Below, one piece after another: positions 19,143 through 29,048 of a stretch of DNA of 64,000 nt. Made by a program: the position numbers and the translations under genes. Under the pieces are notes generated by a model that was not told where the DNA came from, did not search any database, and saw nothing but the letters and a program-made list of their open reading frames with translations. The first letter of the stretch is position 1; each line of letters opens with the position of its first letter. The stretch is taken from positions 1 to 64,000 of the forward strand of contig CADCTC010000018.1 in assembly GCA_902805635.1 (NCBI GenBank). The letters are read 5' to 3'. The DNA comes from an uncultured Chloroflexota bacterium (GTDB lineage: Bacteria; Chloroflexota; UBA11872; UBA12225).

Positions 19143-20004
19143 GTGCCTGACGCGAATCAGCTGCAGGCGATGGCCGAGCGGCACGATCTGGGCACGCTGA
19201 CCGACTGGCGCAAGCTGGAGGGCGGCATCGTCAACCCGGTGCTGCTGCTCGATACGGCCGCCGGGCAGGCGGTGCTCAAGATGAATACCCGTGAGCCCGA
19301 GTACCCGACGGTGGTGAAGGAGGCGTGGGTGCTGGGCCTGGTTGGCCGCGCCGTCTCGGAGCGATCTGCACGCGGTGCCGGTGCCGGGTGCCCTATACGG
19401 TGATTGGAATGCCGCACGCGACTCTTTGGGCGCGGACGAGGACTGGCGCGAGCACGTGGCGCGCGCGGGAGCAGAAGCGCTGAAGCGCGCGTGCGCGACG
19501 GGTGCGCTGGGGAAAGAGCTCGCGCGGGAGGTGGAACGCTGGCTGGCGTGACACCTGGAGGTGGCCCCGCGGCGGCCGCGGCGGGTGCTGCTGCACCACG
19601 ACCTGTCGCTGTGGAATGCGCTGGTCAGGCCGCGCACCGCGCCGGCAGGGGCAGCGAGAGAGCCGGATGGCCCGGACGGCTGGGAGGTGGCGGCGATCAT
19701 CGACTTCGAGTGGTGTGGAGTCGGGTCGGCTGCTTCCGAGTTCTCCACCGTGATGAAGTCCATGGGCGACTGCATGCACCCGCCGGCGTTCTGGGAGGCG
19801 TACCTGGACGGCGGCCGGCCGGACGCGGCGTTCGCGCGGGAGGGGACGTACCACACTATGCTCTACCGGCTGACGCTGACCAACGTGGCGCCCAAACATT
19901 GGGGAGCCGCCGCGGTACGTCGCCAGGTGAATGAGGTCGAGCGGCTGCTGAAGGGTGCGCCGGCCTGGGCCTTCAAGGACGTGGACGGCGCCGGACTGGC
20001 GTGA
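19143..20004 (+). pseudogene. Aminoglycoside/choline-type phosphotransferase (APH family) remnant
   Basis: N-lobe LEGGIVNPVLLLDTAAGQAVLKMN in frame 3; LLHHDLSLWNALV and AAIIDFEWCGVG in frame 1, preceded by a TGA at 19549-19551. Substrate-lobe start appears deleted. Confidence 0.75.
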
Positions 20005-20062
20005 GGGCCTGGTGGCGTGAGCGACCGGGACTGAGGCTGCGCCGAAATGCCGGGCGCAGGTG

Positions 20063-20665
20063 TCAGCGCAGGCGCGCTGCGGCAAGCGGCGGCAGCGGAG
20101 TGACCTTCTTGCCGGTGAGGAAGCGGGCCGCCACGCCGCCGCCCGCGAAGCCGAAGAGGTGGCCTTCCCAGGAGATGCCTGACCGGGTGGGGAGCACGCC
20201 CCACAGGGCGCCGCCGTAGAGAAAGCCGGCGACGAGCGCGAGGATGACGGCGGTGGGGCTGCGCTCCCGCCAGGCGCGGACCAGCAGGTAACCCAGGTAG
20301 CCGAAGACGACGCCACTGGCGCCGACGTGGATGGTGCCGGGGCGAGCGAACAGCCAGACGCCCAGGCCACCTAGCAGCGTGACGATGGCGGTGACCAGGA
20401 AGAAGTCGAGGCTCTGGCGCAGGATGACCAGCCACCCGAGCACGAACAGCGGCGCGGTATTGGCTATCAGGTGGGCGAACCCGCCGTGCAGGAACGGCGC
20501 GAGCACGATGCCCCACAGCCAGGATGCCTCGCGCGGACGGATGCCCAGCCGGTCCAGGCTGCCGCCCAGGAGCAGCTGGTCCACCACCTCGCTGAGCCAG
20601 ATCAGGCTGATGAACCCCACCAGCGCGCCCAGGCGCGCCTTCCCTTCCGCCACCAGCGTCTGCAC
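20063..20665 (-). CDS. Rhomboid-family intramembrane serine protease
   Basis: HGGFAHLIANT, GASGVVFG (catalytic Ser), WEGHLFGFAGG (catalytic His). Confidence 0.92.
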   Translation of the reverse strand: MQTLVAEGKARLGALVGFISLIWLSEVVDQLLLGGSLDRLGIRPREASWLWGIVLAPFLHGGFAHLIANTAPLFVLGWLVILRQSLDFFLVTAIVTLLGGLGVWLFARPGTIHVGASGVVFGYLGYLLVRAWRERSPTAVILALVAGFLYGGALWGVLPTRSGISWEGHLFGFAGGGVAARFLTGKKVTPLPPLAAARLR

Positions 20666-20724
20666 GGTTGGTCCTCTTGTATCAGTACGACGGCAGCGCG
20701 GTGCGTGTTACACAGCCGGTCGGC

Positions 20725-22137
20725 TTAGCCGACTGACACGACTGGCTCAGGGAGTGGGTGGTGGATCTCGGCCAGCCGGTAGCCGAAGCCGGGGCCGCGC
20801 ACGGTGGAGAGGTCCACCTGGCCGCCGCGGCGGCGGTAGATGCCGGGGTGGACGGCGGCCTCGGCGTTGGAGGCTTCGGGGTAGAACTGCATGCCGTTGG
20901 TCTCCACGCCCATGATGGTGCCGGCGTGGGCGGCCAGCAGCACGTGGGGCACCTGCGCCAGCATCGGATTGGTCAGGTCCTGGACCATCAGCGTCATGCC
21001 GTGCGCCCTGGCCCAGCACAGGCTGAGCAGCGCCCCCGTCTGCGTCTTGCACGTCTTGAGCGCCACGCCGGTCCAGCCCAGCTCGCGCCCCAGCTTCACC
21101 AGCCGCCAGTCGTGCGCGCTCTCGTCCATGAAGAGCGGCTTGCGCGCTGAGACGCTGTGCACGTCTATGCGGTCCTCTTCCAGCTCATAGGGGAAGGGCT
21201 GCTCGACGTACAGGATCATGCCGTACGTGCGCGGGTGCTCCCACAGCAGGCGGTCGAGGATCTGATTGACGTAGGCGGGGTCGGTGACGGTGCAGTTGAA
21301 GTCGGTGGTCAGCCAGTCCACGCCCTCCTCCTCCGCGATCTGCCCCACCATCACCAGGCGCTGGTAGTCCCACGCCGCGTCGTTGCCGCGCAGCTTCACC
21401 TTGAGGCACTTGAGGGCGTCGCGCCGGATCCAGTCGCGCAGCAGCACGGGGTAGCCGTCGTCGGGCTCGCTGCCGTCCAGCTCGTCGGGCGTGATGGGGT
21501 CCTTACCGCCCACCAGGTGCCAGGCGGGCAGCGCCTGCGGGCGGGGCGTCACCAGGAAGTCCGCGGGGTACTTCCCGGCGAACGAGACGTCCACGTCCGC
21601 GGCGGGCGTGAGGAATGCCGCCAGGTCGGTGGTGAGGAAGTCGGGTGTGTACGTCTGGTACACCGGCACGCCCACCAGCTGGCCGTAGGCGTCGTGCAAT
21701 GCGATGTCGAATGCCGAGCAGCACACCAGCGCCGCCAGGTAGGGCATCGGCTCGGCCATGCCGTGGCGGGCGCGGCGCGCGTTGAAGTCCGCCAGCAACT
21801 CCGGCAGCCGCTCTTCCAGGAAGGCGTGCCCCACCTCCAGCGCGTGGCCGCTCGTCTCGTGCTTGCCCCACGCCAGCGCCAGGCCGGTGCAGAACGCCTT
21901 GAGCGCCTCGTGGCGCTCCTCGTACGGTAGGCTGCTCGGCCAGACCCACTGCACGGAGAGCGGAGTCTCGCCCCAGCCCTCGGCGGTGCTGCCGTCAGCA
22001 GCGGCCACGCGCAGCCGCACGCGGGCGCAGGTCACGGAGGTCAGGGTTTCGGTGCCGAACTTGAGCGGCACGCGAGTTTCTACCGGCAGGAAGTACAGTG
22101 CTGCGCCGGTGACGTGGATGTCGGTGGGTTTCGCCAT
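20725..22137 (-). CDS. Enolase-superfamily (mandelate racemase/MLE-like) protein
   Basis: CLKVKLRG, LTTDFNCTV, LYVEQPFPYELEED, LFMDESAHDW, LKTCKTQTGALLS. Confidence 0.8.
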   Translation of the reverse strand: MAKPTDIHVTGAALYFLPVETRVPLKFGTETLTSVTCARVRLRVAAADGSTAEGWGETPLSVQWVWPSSLPYEERHEALKAFCTGLALAWGKHETSGHALEVGHAFLEERLPELLADFNARRARHGMAEPMPYLAALVCCSAFDIALHDAYGQLVGVPVYQTYTPDFLTTDLAAFLTPAADVDVSFAGKYPADFLVTPRPQALPAWHLVGGKDPITPDELDGSEPDDGYPVLLRDWIRRDALKCLKVKLRGNDAAWDYQRLVMVGQIAEEEGVDWLTTDFNCTVTDPAYVNQILDRLLWEHPRTYGMILYVEQPFPYELEEDRIDVHSVSARKPLFMDESAHDWRLVKLGRELGWTGVALKTCKTQTGALLSLCWARAHGMTLMVQDLTNPMLAQVPHVLLAAHAGTIMGVETNGMQFYPEASNAEAAVHPGIYRRRGGQVDLSTVRGPGFGYRLAEIHHPLPEPVVSVG

Positions 22138-22185
22138 GCGTCTGTTGGTGATAGCCTATCAGCGGAGCACCAGGAGCATCTTCTC

Positions 22186-22455
22186 ATGAGCCGCTTCATC
22201 CGCGTACAGCTTGAGGTCGACCGAGAAGCGCTGACCGACGCGTACCTGGCGTACGTGACCGATCCGCGCCCGTCGCGCAACGAGCACCACCAGGAGGTGC
22301 TGGAGGAAGGCCCCATCCCTCAGGCGTGCCTGGAGGCGATGGTGCTGGACGGCGTGGACGACCGGCGGGTGGTGGCCGAGTTCGTGGACTGGTTCGCCCA
22401 GTTCCCGATGGGCAACATCCCCGCCGGCCAGGACTACCTCTCAGCCTGGCACTAG
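22186..22455 (+). CDS. Hypothetical protein (89 aa)
   Basis: Divergent from the upstream gene; ATG 22186 with AGGAG upstream. Confidence 0.6.
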   Translation: MSRFIRVQLEVDREALTDAYLAYVTDPRPSRNEHHQEVLEEGPIPQACLEAMVLDGVDDRRVVAEFVDWFAQFPMGNIPAGQDYLSAWH

Positions 22456-23408
22456 GCCGGTGTAGGTGCTTCCTCAGCGATCAGTCCTTCCTCCCTGAGT
22501 GAGGCCCACAGGGCCGCGGGCACGGCGTGGCGGGCCATCCGCTCGTTCTCTTCCAGCTCGGCGACTGAGCGGACGCCGGTGAGCACTGTCGCGACGGCGG
22601 GATGCGCCGCCGGGAACTGGATGGCGGCGGCCATCAGCGGCGTATCGTGGCGGTCGCAAACCGCCTTGAGGCGCTGCGCCTTTTCCACCCATTCGGGCGC
22701 GGCGGGCCGGTAGTTGAAGTTGGCGCCCGGCACGGGGTTGGTCAGGATGCCGCTGTTGTAGACGCCGCCGATGTAGAGGCTGATGCGCTTCTCCACGCAC
22801 AGTGGCAGCAGCTCGGGCAAGGCGGTGGCGTTGTCGAGCAGCGTGTAGCGGCCGGCCAGCAGGAAGGCGTCGAAGTTTCCTTCGCGTGCGAAGCGTGCCT
22901 CCATGGCCGCCTGGTTCATCCCTGCGCCTACGGCGCTGATAGTCCCCTCGCTGCGCAGGCGGTCGAGCGCGCGATACGCGCCCGCGATGGCATCGTCGTA
23001 GTGCTGGTCGGGGTCGTGGATGTGCAGCACGTCCACTCGATCCAGCCCCAGACGGTCCAGGCTTTCCTCCAGCGAGCGCAGCGTAGCGTCGAAGCTGAAG
23101 TCGAACTGCGGCTTCGCGGCGCCCTGCTCGTCGGGGCGGACCAAGCGCCCGACCTTGGTGGCGACGACAATCTCGTCGCGTGGGAGCTGGCGCAGGGCGG
23201 CGCCCACCCAGCGCTCGGATCTGCCGGCGCCGTACAGCGGCGCGGTGTCGAAGGCGCGGATGCCCAGCGCGAACGCGCGCTGCACGATCTCGTGCGTGGT
23301 CTGCTCGCCGCTCTCCTCCGGCAGCTGGGCGAACGGCGCCCCGCCCAGGCTCAGCCGGCTGACGCGCAGTGGTGTCTTCCCTAGAGGGACTCGCTCTGCC
23401 GGGTCCAT
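22452..23408 (-). CDS. Aldo/keto reductase (L-fucose/D-threo-aldose dehydrogenase-like)
   Basis: LGGAPFAQL, AFDTAPLYGAGRSERWVGAAL, DVLHIHDPDQHY, YIGGVYNSGILTNP. Confidence 0.87.
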   Translation of the reverse strand: MDPAERVPLGKTPLRVSRLSLGGAPFAQLPEESGEQTTHEIVQRAFALGIRAFDTAPLYGAGRSERWVGAALRQLPRDEIVVATKVGRLVRPDEQGAAKPQFDFSFDATLRSLEESLDRLGLDRVDVLHIHDPDQHYDDAIAGAYRALDRLRSEGTISAVGAGMNQAAMEARFAREGNFDAFLLAGRYTLLDNATALPELLPLCVEKRISLYIGGVYNSGILTNPVPGANFNYRPAAPEWVEKAQRLKAVCDRHDTPLMAAAIQFPAAHPAVATVLTGVRSVAELEENERMARHAVPAALWASLREEGLIAEEAPTPA

Positions 23409-23551
23409 TGCTGTGGTCACGCCTTCCTGGTTGGTGTCGAGAATCGGGGATGTGGGGCTTGCCCGCTCCGGCAACGTGGCGGGAGACAAGTCCCGCGCAC
23501 GTCCGGGTGTCGCGGGATGATACGGAGCAGGCAGGCGCGTTTCAGGAGTGC

Positions 23552-24415
23552 ATGCTCGGCATCCTGCTCGCGCTCAGCTCGGCGGTTTCCTGGGGCAGCG
23601 GCGACTTCCTGTCCGGGCTGCTGGGTCGCCGGCTGCCGCTGCCGACGGTACTGCTGGTTTCGCAGGCGGCCGGCGTGCCGCTGATGCTGGCACTGGCGCT
23701 GTGGCGAGGTGTCCCATCTGATTGGGCGTTCCTGCCGTACGGTGTGCTCGCCTCGTTCACCGGCCTGTGGGGACTGGCCGCGCTTTTCCGTGGTATGGCC
23801 GTGGGGCTGATCAGCATCGTCGCTCCCATCTCCGCCACCGGCGCCGTTATCCCGGTAGTGGTGGGATTACTCACGGGTGAGCGTCCCACGCCGCTGCAGG
23901 GCGCTGGCGTGGCGCTGGCGTTGCTCGGCGTCGCCGTTGCCTCGAGGCCATCAGCGCCTCAAGATGGGGTGGGCGCGACCGGGCACGCGGCTCGCCTCGC
24001 CGCCGGTGCCTCCTTCGGCCTGCTCGCTGCAGCTGGCTTCGGTCTCTATTACGTCGTGCTGCGCTACGCCAGCGACGCTGCGGGACAGGACCCGTATTGG
24101 CCCGTGCTGGTGCAGCGGGCGGTTTCCACTGTCCTTCTGTTGGTGGTTGCCGCCGCGCTGCGTCCGCGCCTGGTGATGTCACCTACCAGTGCCGGCACGC
24201 TAGCGCTTGCGGGAACGCTAGATGTCAGCGCCAATGCGCTCTACGCCGCTGCCAGCACGTCCGGGATTGGCCCGCTGGCGGCGGTGCTCTCGTCGCTGTT
24301 CCCAATCTCGACTATCGCCCTGGCGCGCATGTTCCTGCAGGAGCGCCTCTCCGGCGCACAGGCGTTCGGCGTCGTCAGCGCTCTGGCCGGTGTGGTCCTC
24401 ATCGCGTGGCGGTGA
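23552..24415 (+). CDS. EamA/DMT-family transporter
   Basis: Ten-TM-like hydrophobicity; duplicated EamA halves; SSLFPISTIALARMFLQERLS. Confidence 0.85.
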   Translation: MLGILLALSSAVSWGSGDFLSGLLGRRLPLPTVLLVSQAAGVPLMLALALWRGVPSDWAFLPYGVLASFTGLWGLAALFRGMAVGLISIVAPISATGAVIPVVVGLLTGERPTPLQGAGVALALLGVAVASRPSAPQDGVGATGHAARLAAGASFGLLAAAGFGLYYVVLRYASDAAGQDPYWPVLVQRAVSTVLLLVVAAALRPRLVMSPTSAGTLALAGTLDVSANALYAAASTSGIGPLAAVLSSLFPISTIALARMFLQERLSGAQAFGVVSALAGVVLIAWR

Positions 24416-24449
24416 GGGGTCACACGTTGCCACAGCGCGGGCGTGGTGA

Positions 24450-24734
24450 TTAGAACGCACGGGGGCTGTGCACCAGGGCGCCACCCATGGCAATGGGTGA
24501 CGAAAACGCGCCGCGCAGGCTGGCGGTGCCAATGGCGGTGATCAGCTCCCGCAGCTCGTCAGGGCTGAACCTCTTGGGATCGCGCTTCACTAGTGAGAGC
24601 GACTGCGGCGAGAGCGTGCCCGTGCGGTCGATCTCTGCCAGCAGCTGGCCCATGCGGGGGTTGACCGGCTCGCGCACCGGAGCGCCGGGGTGAGCGTACG
24701 TGAGGGAGGAGGCGAACGGGTTCTTCATGGTCAT
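24450..24734 (-). CDS. Hypothetical protein (94 aa)
   Basis: Complete ORF, plausible coding composition, no overlap with a stronger ORF. Confidence 0.5.
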   Translation of the reverse strand: MTMKNPFASSLTYAHPGAPVREPVNPRMGQLLAEIDRTGTLSPQSLSLVKRDPKRFSPDELRELITAIGTASLRGAFSSPIAMGGALVHSPRAF

Positions 24735-24922
24735 CAGAATAGGCTGCTTGGGTGAAGGAACCGTTCGCGCCCGGTGAAACGACGGTGGAAACCGGGAAAC
24801 AGGGTGACGTGGATGGGGAATGCCAGTGAGATTGTTGGCGAGAAGACTAGCCAGGTGGCCAGGCGAGGTCTGGCCGGCCGTCCGACGCGGTTAGCGCCGC
24901 TGGCTGCCATGCTTGAGACAGC

Positions 24923-25312
24923 ATGCGCGTGCTCCTCGCCGACGACGACTCAAGCATCCGCTCCGCGCTGCGTCTCTTGCTGGAGCAGGGCCTGGGCTTC
25001 GCCGTGGTAGGGGAGGTGGCAGCCGCCGGCGCGCTGGCCCAGGCTGCCGGGGCCGCCGGCGCTGCCGGGGTGTGTGCGGACGTGGTGCTCGTCGATTGGG
25101 AGCTGCCGGACCTGGACGCGCCGGCACAGCTGGCGGCGCTGAAGCGCGCGCACCCCGCGGTGAAGGTCATCGCGGTAAGCGGGCGCCCGGAAGCCGGCAA
25201 CGCGTCGCTCGCGGCCGGGGCGGACGGTTTCCACTATCGTGGTGACCCACCGGACCGATTGCTGGACGTGCTGGCGTCGATGCGGGCGAACGGTGCGATT
25301 TCCGTGGTCTAG
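24923..25312 (+). CDS. Stand-alone response-regulator receiver domain protein
   Basis: MRVLLADDDSSIRSALRLLLE, VLVDWELPD, VIAVSGRPEA; conserved Lys position reads Arg (FHYRGDPP). Confidence 0.82.
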   Translation: MRVLLADDDSSIRSALRLLLEQGLGFAVVGEVAAAGALAQAAGAAGAAGVCADVVLVDWELPDLDAPAQLAALKRAHPAVKVIAVSGRPEAGNASLAAGADGFHYRGDPPDRLLDVLASMRANGAISVV

Positions 25313-25381
25313 GGTGTCGAATACGCCAGACGGCCCACTGCCCGGCGCCAGGCCCACCAAAGGAGCGATACTTTAGGCGGG

Positions 25382-26086
25382 ATGAACGCTTCTGGAGGGA
25401 TGGCCGTGCTGCGCGGCCGTCAGACGACCGGCGCCGGGGCGCCAAGCGCAGACGGGACCGCAATCCGCGTCATGCTGGTGGACGACCACGCGGTAGTGCG
25501 CAGTGGACTATCGGCTTTCCTGCTCGCCTTTGACGACCTGGAGCTGGTCGGCGAGGCCGGCAGCGGCCGCGACGCCGTGCGACTGTGCGGAGAGATGCGG
25601 CCGGACGTGGTGCTGATGGACCTGGTGATGCCGGAGATGGACGGCGCGGCGACGACGCGCGCCATCCGCCAGCAGCACCCGGACGTGCAGGTGATCGCGC
25701 TGACCAGCTTCCCCGAGGATGACCTGGTGAAAGGCGCGCTGCAAGCGGGCGCGATCGGCTACCTGCTCAAAAACGTGACGGCGGACGAGCTGGCGCGGGC
25801 CATCCGCGCCGCGCGCGCCGGAAAGCCCACGCTCGCCCCGGAAGCGCAGCAGGCGCTGATCCACGCCGCGACCGCGCCGCGCTCGCCCGGGGCAGATCTG
25901 ACCGAGCGGGAGCGCGAGGTGCTGGCGCTGATGGTGGAGGGCATCAGCAACCCGGAGATTGCCGAGCGGCTGGTGGTGAGCCGGGCTACGGTGAAGTTCC
26001 ACATCAGCAGCATCCTGTCCAAGCTCGACGCGTCCAGCCGTACCGAGGCCGTCGCGATCGCGCTGCAGACGAAGCTGGTGCGCTGA
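25382..26086 (+). CDS. NarL/LuxR-family response regulator
   Basis: [32 protein letters not shown]; Lux[47 protein letters not shown]. Confidence 0.93.
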   Translation: MNASGGMAVLRGRQTTGAGAPSADGTAIRVMLVDDHAVVRSGLSAFLLAFDDLELVGEAGSGRDAVRLCGEMRPDVVLMDLVMPEMDGAATTRAIRQQHPDVQVIALTSFPEDDLVKGALQAGAIGYLLKNVTADELARAIRAARAGKPTLAPEAQQALIHAATAPRSPGADLTEREREVLALMVEGISNPEIAERLVVSRATVKFHISSILSKLDASSRTEAVAIALQTKLVR

Positions 26087-26107
26087 CCGGTCGCTGACGG
26101 GATCGTG

Positions 26108-27826
26108 ATGGCCTGGCTGCGTGGCCACTTGCTGCCCCTGGCGGCCGCGTTGCTCGCAGCGGTCTCGGCGCTGGCCGCCGTCGCCTTCGTGGACCAGGGC
26201 GAGCGCGACCGGGCGCTGCGGGCGCACCGCGCCGAAGTGCGCCTGGAGGCTGGCGAGGCGCGCGCCAAGCTGGAACAGGCGCTCTCGTCTCGGGTGCAGA
26301 TGGCGCGCGGCCTGGCGGCGTTCGTCGTGGCCAACCCCAACGGCCCCACCACGGACCGCGCCGCGCTGGACGCCTTCTCGCGCAGTCTGCTGGCGGTGCA
26401 GCCCGGCATCCGTAGCGTGTCGCTCTCCGAAGACGCGGAGGTGATCTACACCTACCCGGTAGAGGGCAACGAGGCGACCCTGGGGATGGACCTTCTGGCG
26501 ATCCCGGAGCAGCGGGACGCGGTGCGGCGCGCCCTGCTGGGCCGGCAGTTCGTGCTAGCCGGTCCGTACGAGCTGGTGCAGGGAGGGGTCGGCTTGATCG
26601 CGCGGCAGCCGATCATCCTGCCGTACACCGAGCCGGGCCCGGGCACGCCGCCTGACTACGTCGGGCCGTCCGTGGTCACCGAGGGCGGCCGCGCGGGGCA
26701 GCCGGGACGGGTGTGGGGCCTCTCGCTGGTGGTGTTCCACGTCGGGTCGCTGCTGGGCGAGGCGGGGCTAGTGGATTCCACGTCACCGCTGGAGTACGCG
26801 CTGCGTGGCGCTGACGGTTGGGGCGCGGACGGCGAGGTGTTTTACGGCCGGCCGGAGCTGTTCCAGCAGAGTCCGGAGACGCTGGATATCTCGCTGCCGA
26901 CTGGCAGCTGGCAGCTGGCGGCGGCGCCGCGCATCGGCTGGTCCTCCAGTACGCAGTCGCTGGTATGGATTCGCGTCAGTGGCGGCGTGGTGGCGCTGCT
27001 ACTGGCGCTGCTGGTGTATTCGCTGGTGCGCGACCCCGTGCGCCTGCGCGACGCCGTGGAGCGCGCCACCGCGGCCGCGGTGGAGAATGCGCGCCTGTAT
27101 GAGGCGGAGCGCACCCGCGCGGAGCACGCCACGCTGGACGAGCGCCAGCGGTTGGCGCGTGAGCTGCACGATTCGGTGACGCAGACGCTGTTCTCCGCCA
27201 GCTTGATTGCCGAGGTGCTGCCGCGGCTGTGGCAGCGTCACCCGGACAGTGCGCTGCCCCGGCTGGAGGAGCTGCGCCAACTGACCCGAGGTGCGCTGGC
27301 GGAGATGCGTACCCTGCTGCTGGAGCTGCGACCGGCGGTGCTGCTGGAGATGCCGCTGCCCGACCTGTTGCGCCAGCTGGCGGAGGCCGTCACCGGCCGG
27401 GCCCGGCTGCCGGTCAGCCTTGAGGTGGACGGCGCGCGCGAGGCAGCGCTGCCGCCCGACGTGCAAATTTCGCTCTACCGCATCACACAGGAGGCGCTCA
27501 ACAACGCCGTGAAGCACGCAGGGGCAACGGCAGCATTTGTCACGCTCTCCTGGCACGCGGAAGGCGTGCGGCTGCGCGTGCGCGACAACGGGCGGGGCTT
27601 CAACCCGAAGGACGTGCCGGGCGGCCACCTGGGGATGGGTGTCATGCGGGAGCGGGCAGCCGCGGTGGGCGCGGCGTTCGTGCTGCACTCAGCGCCCGGC
27701 GAGGGGACGCACATCTCGGTGGACTGGATGGAGCCACCCGCATTAGAGGAACCGGCGCCGGAAGCAGACAGCGGTGCGCTGCGGGCCGAGGCAGGCGACT
27801 ACGGCCGCAGCCACTTATCGCCGTAG
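26108..27826 (+). CDS. CHASE-domain sensor histidine kinase (NarX/LiaS HisKA_3 type)
   Basis: N-terminal TM, CHASE-like ectodomain, second TM, ERQRLARELHDSVTQTLFSASL and HATPase VRDNGRGF. Confidence 0.9.
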   Translation: MAWLRGHLLPLAAALLAAVSALAAVAFVDQGERDRALRAHRAEVRLEAGEARAKLEQALSSRVQMARGLAAFVVANPNGPTTDRAALDAFSRSLLAVQPGIRSVSLSEDAEVIYTYPVEGNEATLGMDLLAIPEQRDAVRRALLGRQFVLAGPYELVQGGVGLIARQPIILPYTEPGPGTPPDYVGPSVVTEGGRAGQPGRVWGLSLVVFHVGSLLGEAGLVDSTSPLEYALRGADGWGADGEVFYGRPELFQQSPETLDISLPTGSWQLAAAPRIGWSSSTQSLVWIRVSGGVVALLLALLVYSLVRDPVRLRDAVERATAAAVENARLYEAERTRAEHATLDERQRLARELHDSVTQTLFSASLIAEVLPRLWQRHPDSALPRLEELRQLTRGALAEMRTLLLELRPAVLLEMPLPDLLRQLAEAVTGRARLPVSLEVDGAREAALPPDVQISLYRITQEALNNAVKHAGATAAFVTLSWHAEGVRLRVRDNGRGFNPKDVPGGHLGMGVMRERAAAVGAAFVLHSAPGEGTHISVDWMEPPALEEPAPEADSGALRAEAGDYGRSHLSP

Positions 27827-28200
27827 GAGCGGAGCACGTCCAGCAGGGGCAGGATGTCCCGGCCCTTGTCCGTCAGCTCGTACTGAACACGCGGCGGAAT
27901 CTCCGGGAACATTGTGCGGGTCATCACGCCCTGGCTCACCAGCGCGCGCAGGCGGTCGGTGAGCACGCGCGGGCTGATGCCGGTGGACGCCTCAAGCTCC
28001 TTGAACCGTCGCGGACCGTTGGACAGGTCCCGCACCAGCAGCAGGGTCCAGGCATCGCCGAGCAGCTCGGCGGCTGCCGCCACGCCGCAGAAGGTGTCGC
28101 CTCCCGGCAGTGTCTCTCCCGCCGCGCATGCCTTCGCCGTTGTGCATGCCGCAGCCGCGCTGTCGCTCTCCACCAATGCCTGTGCCATTGTTCGCACCAT
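27799..28200 (-). CDS. HxlR-family transcriptional regulator
   Basis: LLGDAWTLLLVRDLSNGPRRFKELEASTGISPRVLTDRLRAL...YELTDKGRDI; overlaps the end of the kinase ORF tail-to-tail. Confidence 0.9.
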   Translation of the reverse strand: MVRTMAQALVESDSAAAACTTAKACAAGETLPGGDTFCGVAAAAELLGDAWTLLLVRDLSNGPRRFKELEASTGISPRVLTDRLRALVSQGVMTRTMFPEIPPRVQYELTDKGRDILPLLDVLRSYGDKWLRP

Positions 28201-28292
28201 CTCATTATCGCGCAGATCGGACGTGCACCGAATAGAATGCCGCGCTCCGCCACCCAATCCTAGCACCACTATCATCGACGCAGCAGCAACGC

Positions 28293-28321
28293 TTGACACA
28301 GCGATAGTTGAGTGCTATACC
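28293..28321 (+). promoter_or_regulatory. Sigma70-type promoter upstream of yceI-like gene
   Basis: TTGACA (28293-28298), 17-nt spacer, TATACC (28316-28321). Confidence 0.65.
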
Positions 28322-28395
28322 TTGGTTGTCGCTGCGAAACACGCAGTAACAATCACAACGCTTGCAATGTGCGAGCACAGCAAGGGAAGACGACC

Positions 28396-28980
28396 ATGAC
28401 TGCTACCACGCTCACATCCACTCAGCTCAATAAGACGGGCGTCGCCGCGCCGGCAGCCACCACCTGGAAGATCGACGCCTCGCACTCGCACGTGGAGTTC
28501 GCCGTGAAGCACCTGATGATCTCCACAGTGAAGGGCCGCTTCACCGAGGTGGAGGGAGACATCGTGATCGACGAGGCGAACCCTGCCAGCTCACGGGTCG
28601 AAGTGAAGATCCCCGCCGCCAGTATCGACACGCGCGAGTCCACGCGTGACGCGCACCTGCGATCGGCCGACTTCTTCGATGCGGAGAACCACCCCTACCT
28701 CACCTTCACGAGCACCGGCGTGGAGCTCGACGGCAGCGACCTGACCGTACGCGGCGACCTGACCATCCGCGGCACGACGCTTCCCGTGACCCTGGAGGGC
28801 GAGTACCTGGGCAGCACCCCCACGCCATTCGGCACCACGGTGGCGGCGTTTAGCGCCAAGACCAAGGTCAACCGCAAGGATTACGGGTTGCACTACAATG
28901 CGGCGCTGGAGACCGGCGGCGTTCTGGTCGGCGACGAGATCAAGATCAGCCTCGAAGTCGAAGCAGTCAAGCAGGCGTAA
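28396..28980 (+). CDS. YceI-family protein
   Basis: WKIDASHSHVEFAVKHLMISTVKGRF...HLRSADFFDAENHPYLTF...GDEIKISLEVEA. Confidence 0.93.
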   Translation: MTATTLTSTQLNKTGVAAPAATTWKIDASHSHVEFAVKHLMISTVKGRFTEVEGDIVIDEANPASSRVEVKIPAASIDTRESTRDAHLRSADFFDAENHPYLTFTSTGVELDGSDLTVRGDLTIRGTTLPVTLEGEYLGSTPTPFGTTVAAFSAKTKVNRKDYGLHYNAALETGGVLVGDEIKISLEVEAVKQA

Positions 28981-28994
28981 GGTGTGAAGTGTGG

Positions 28995-29025
28995 AAGGGG
29001 CGTACCGAGGGGTGGTACGCCCCTT
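28995..29025 (+). terminator. Perfect 12-bp stem hairpin after yceI-like gene
   Basis: AAGGGGCGTACC-GAGGGGT-GGTACGCCCCTT; weak T tract. Confidence 0.6.
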
Positions 29026-29048
29026 GCGACCAGACGAGTGAAAGTCAG

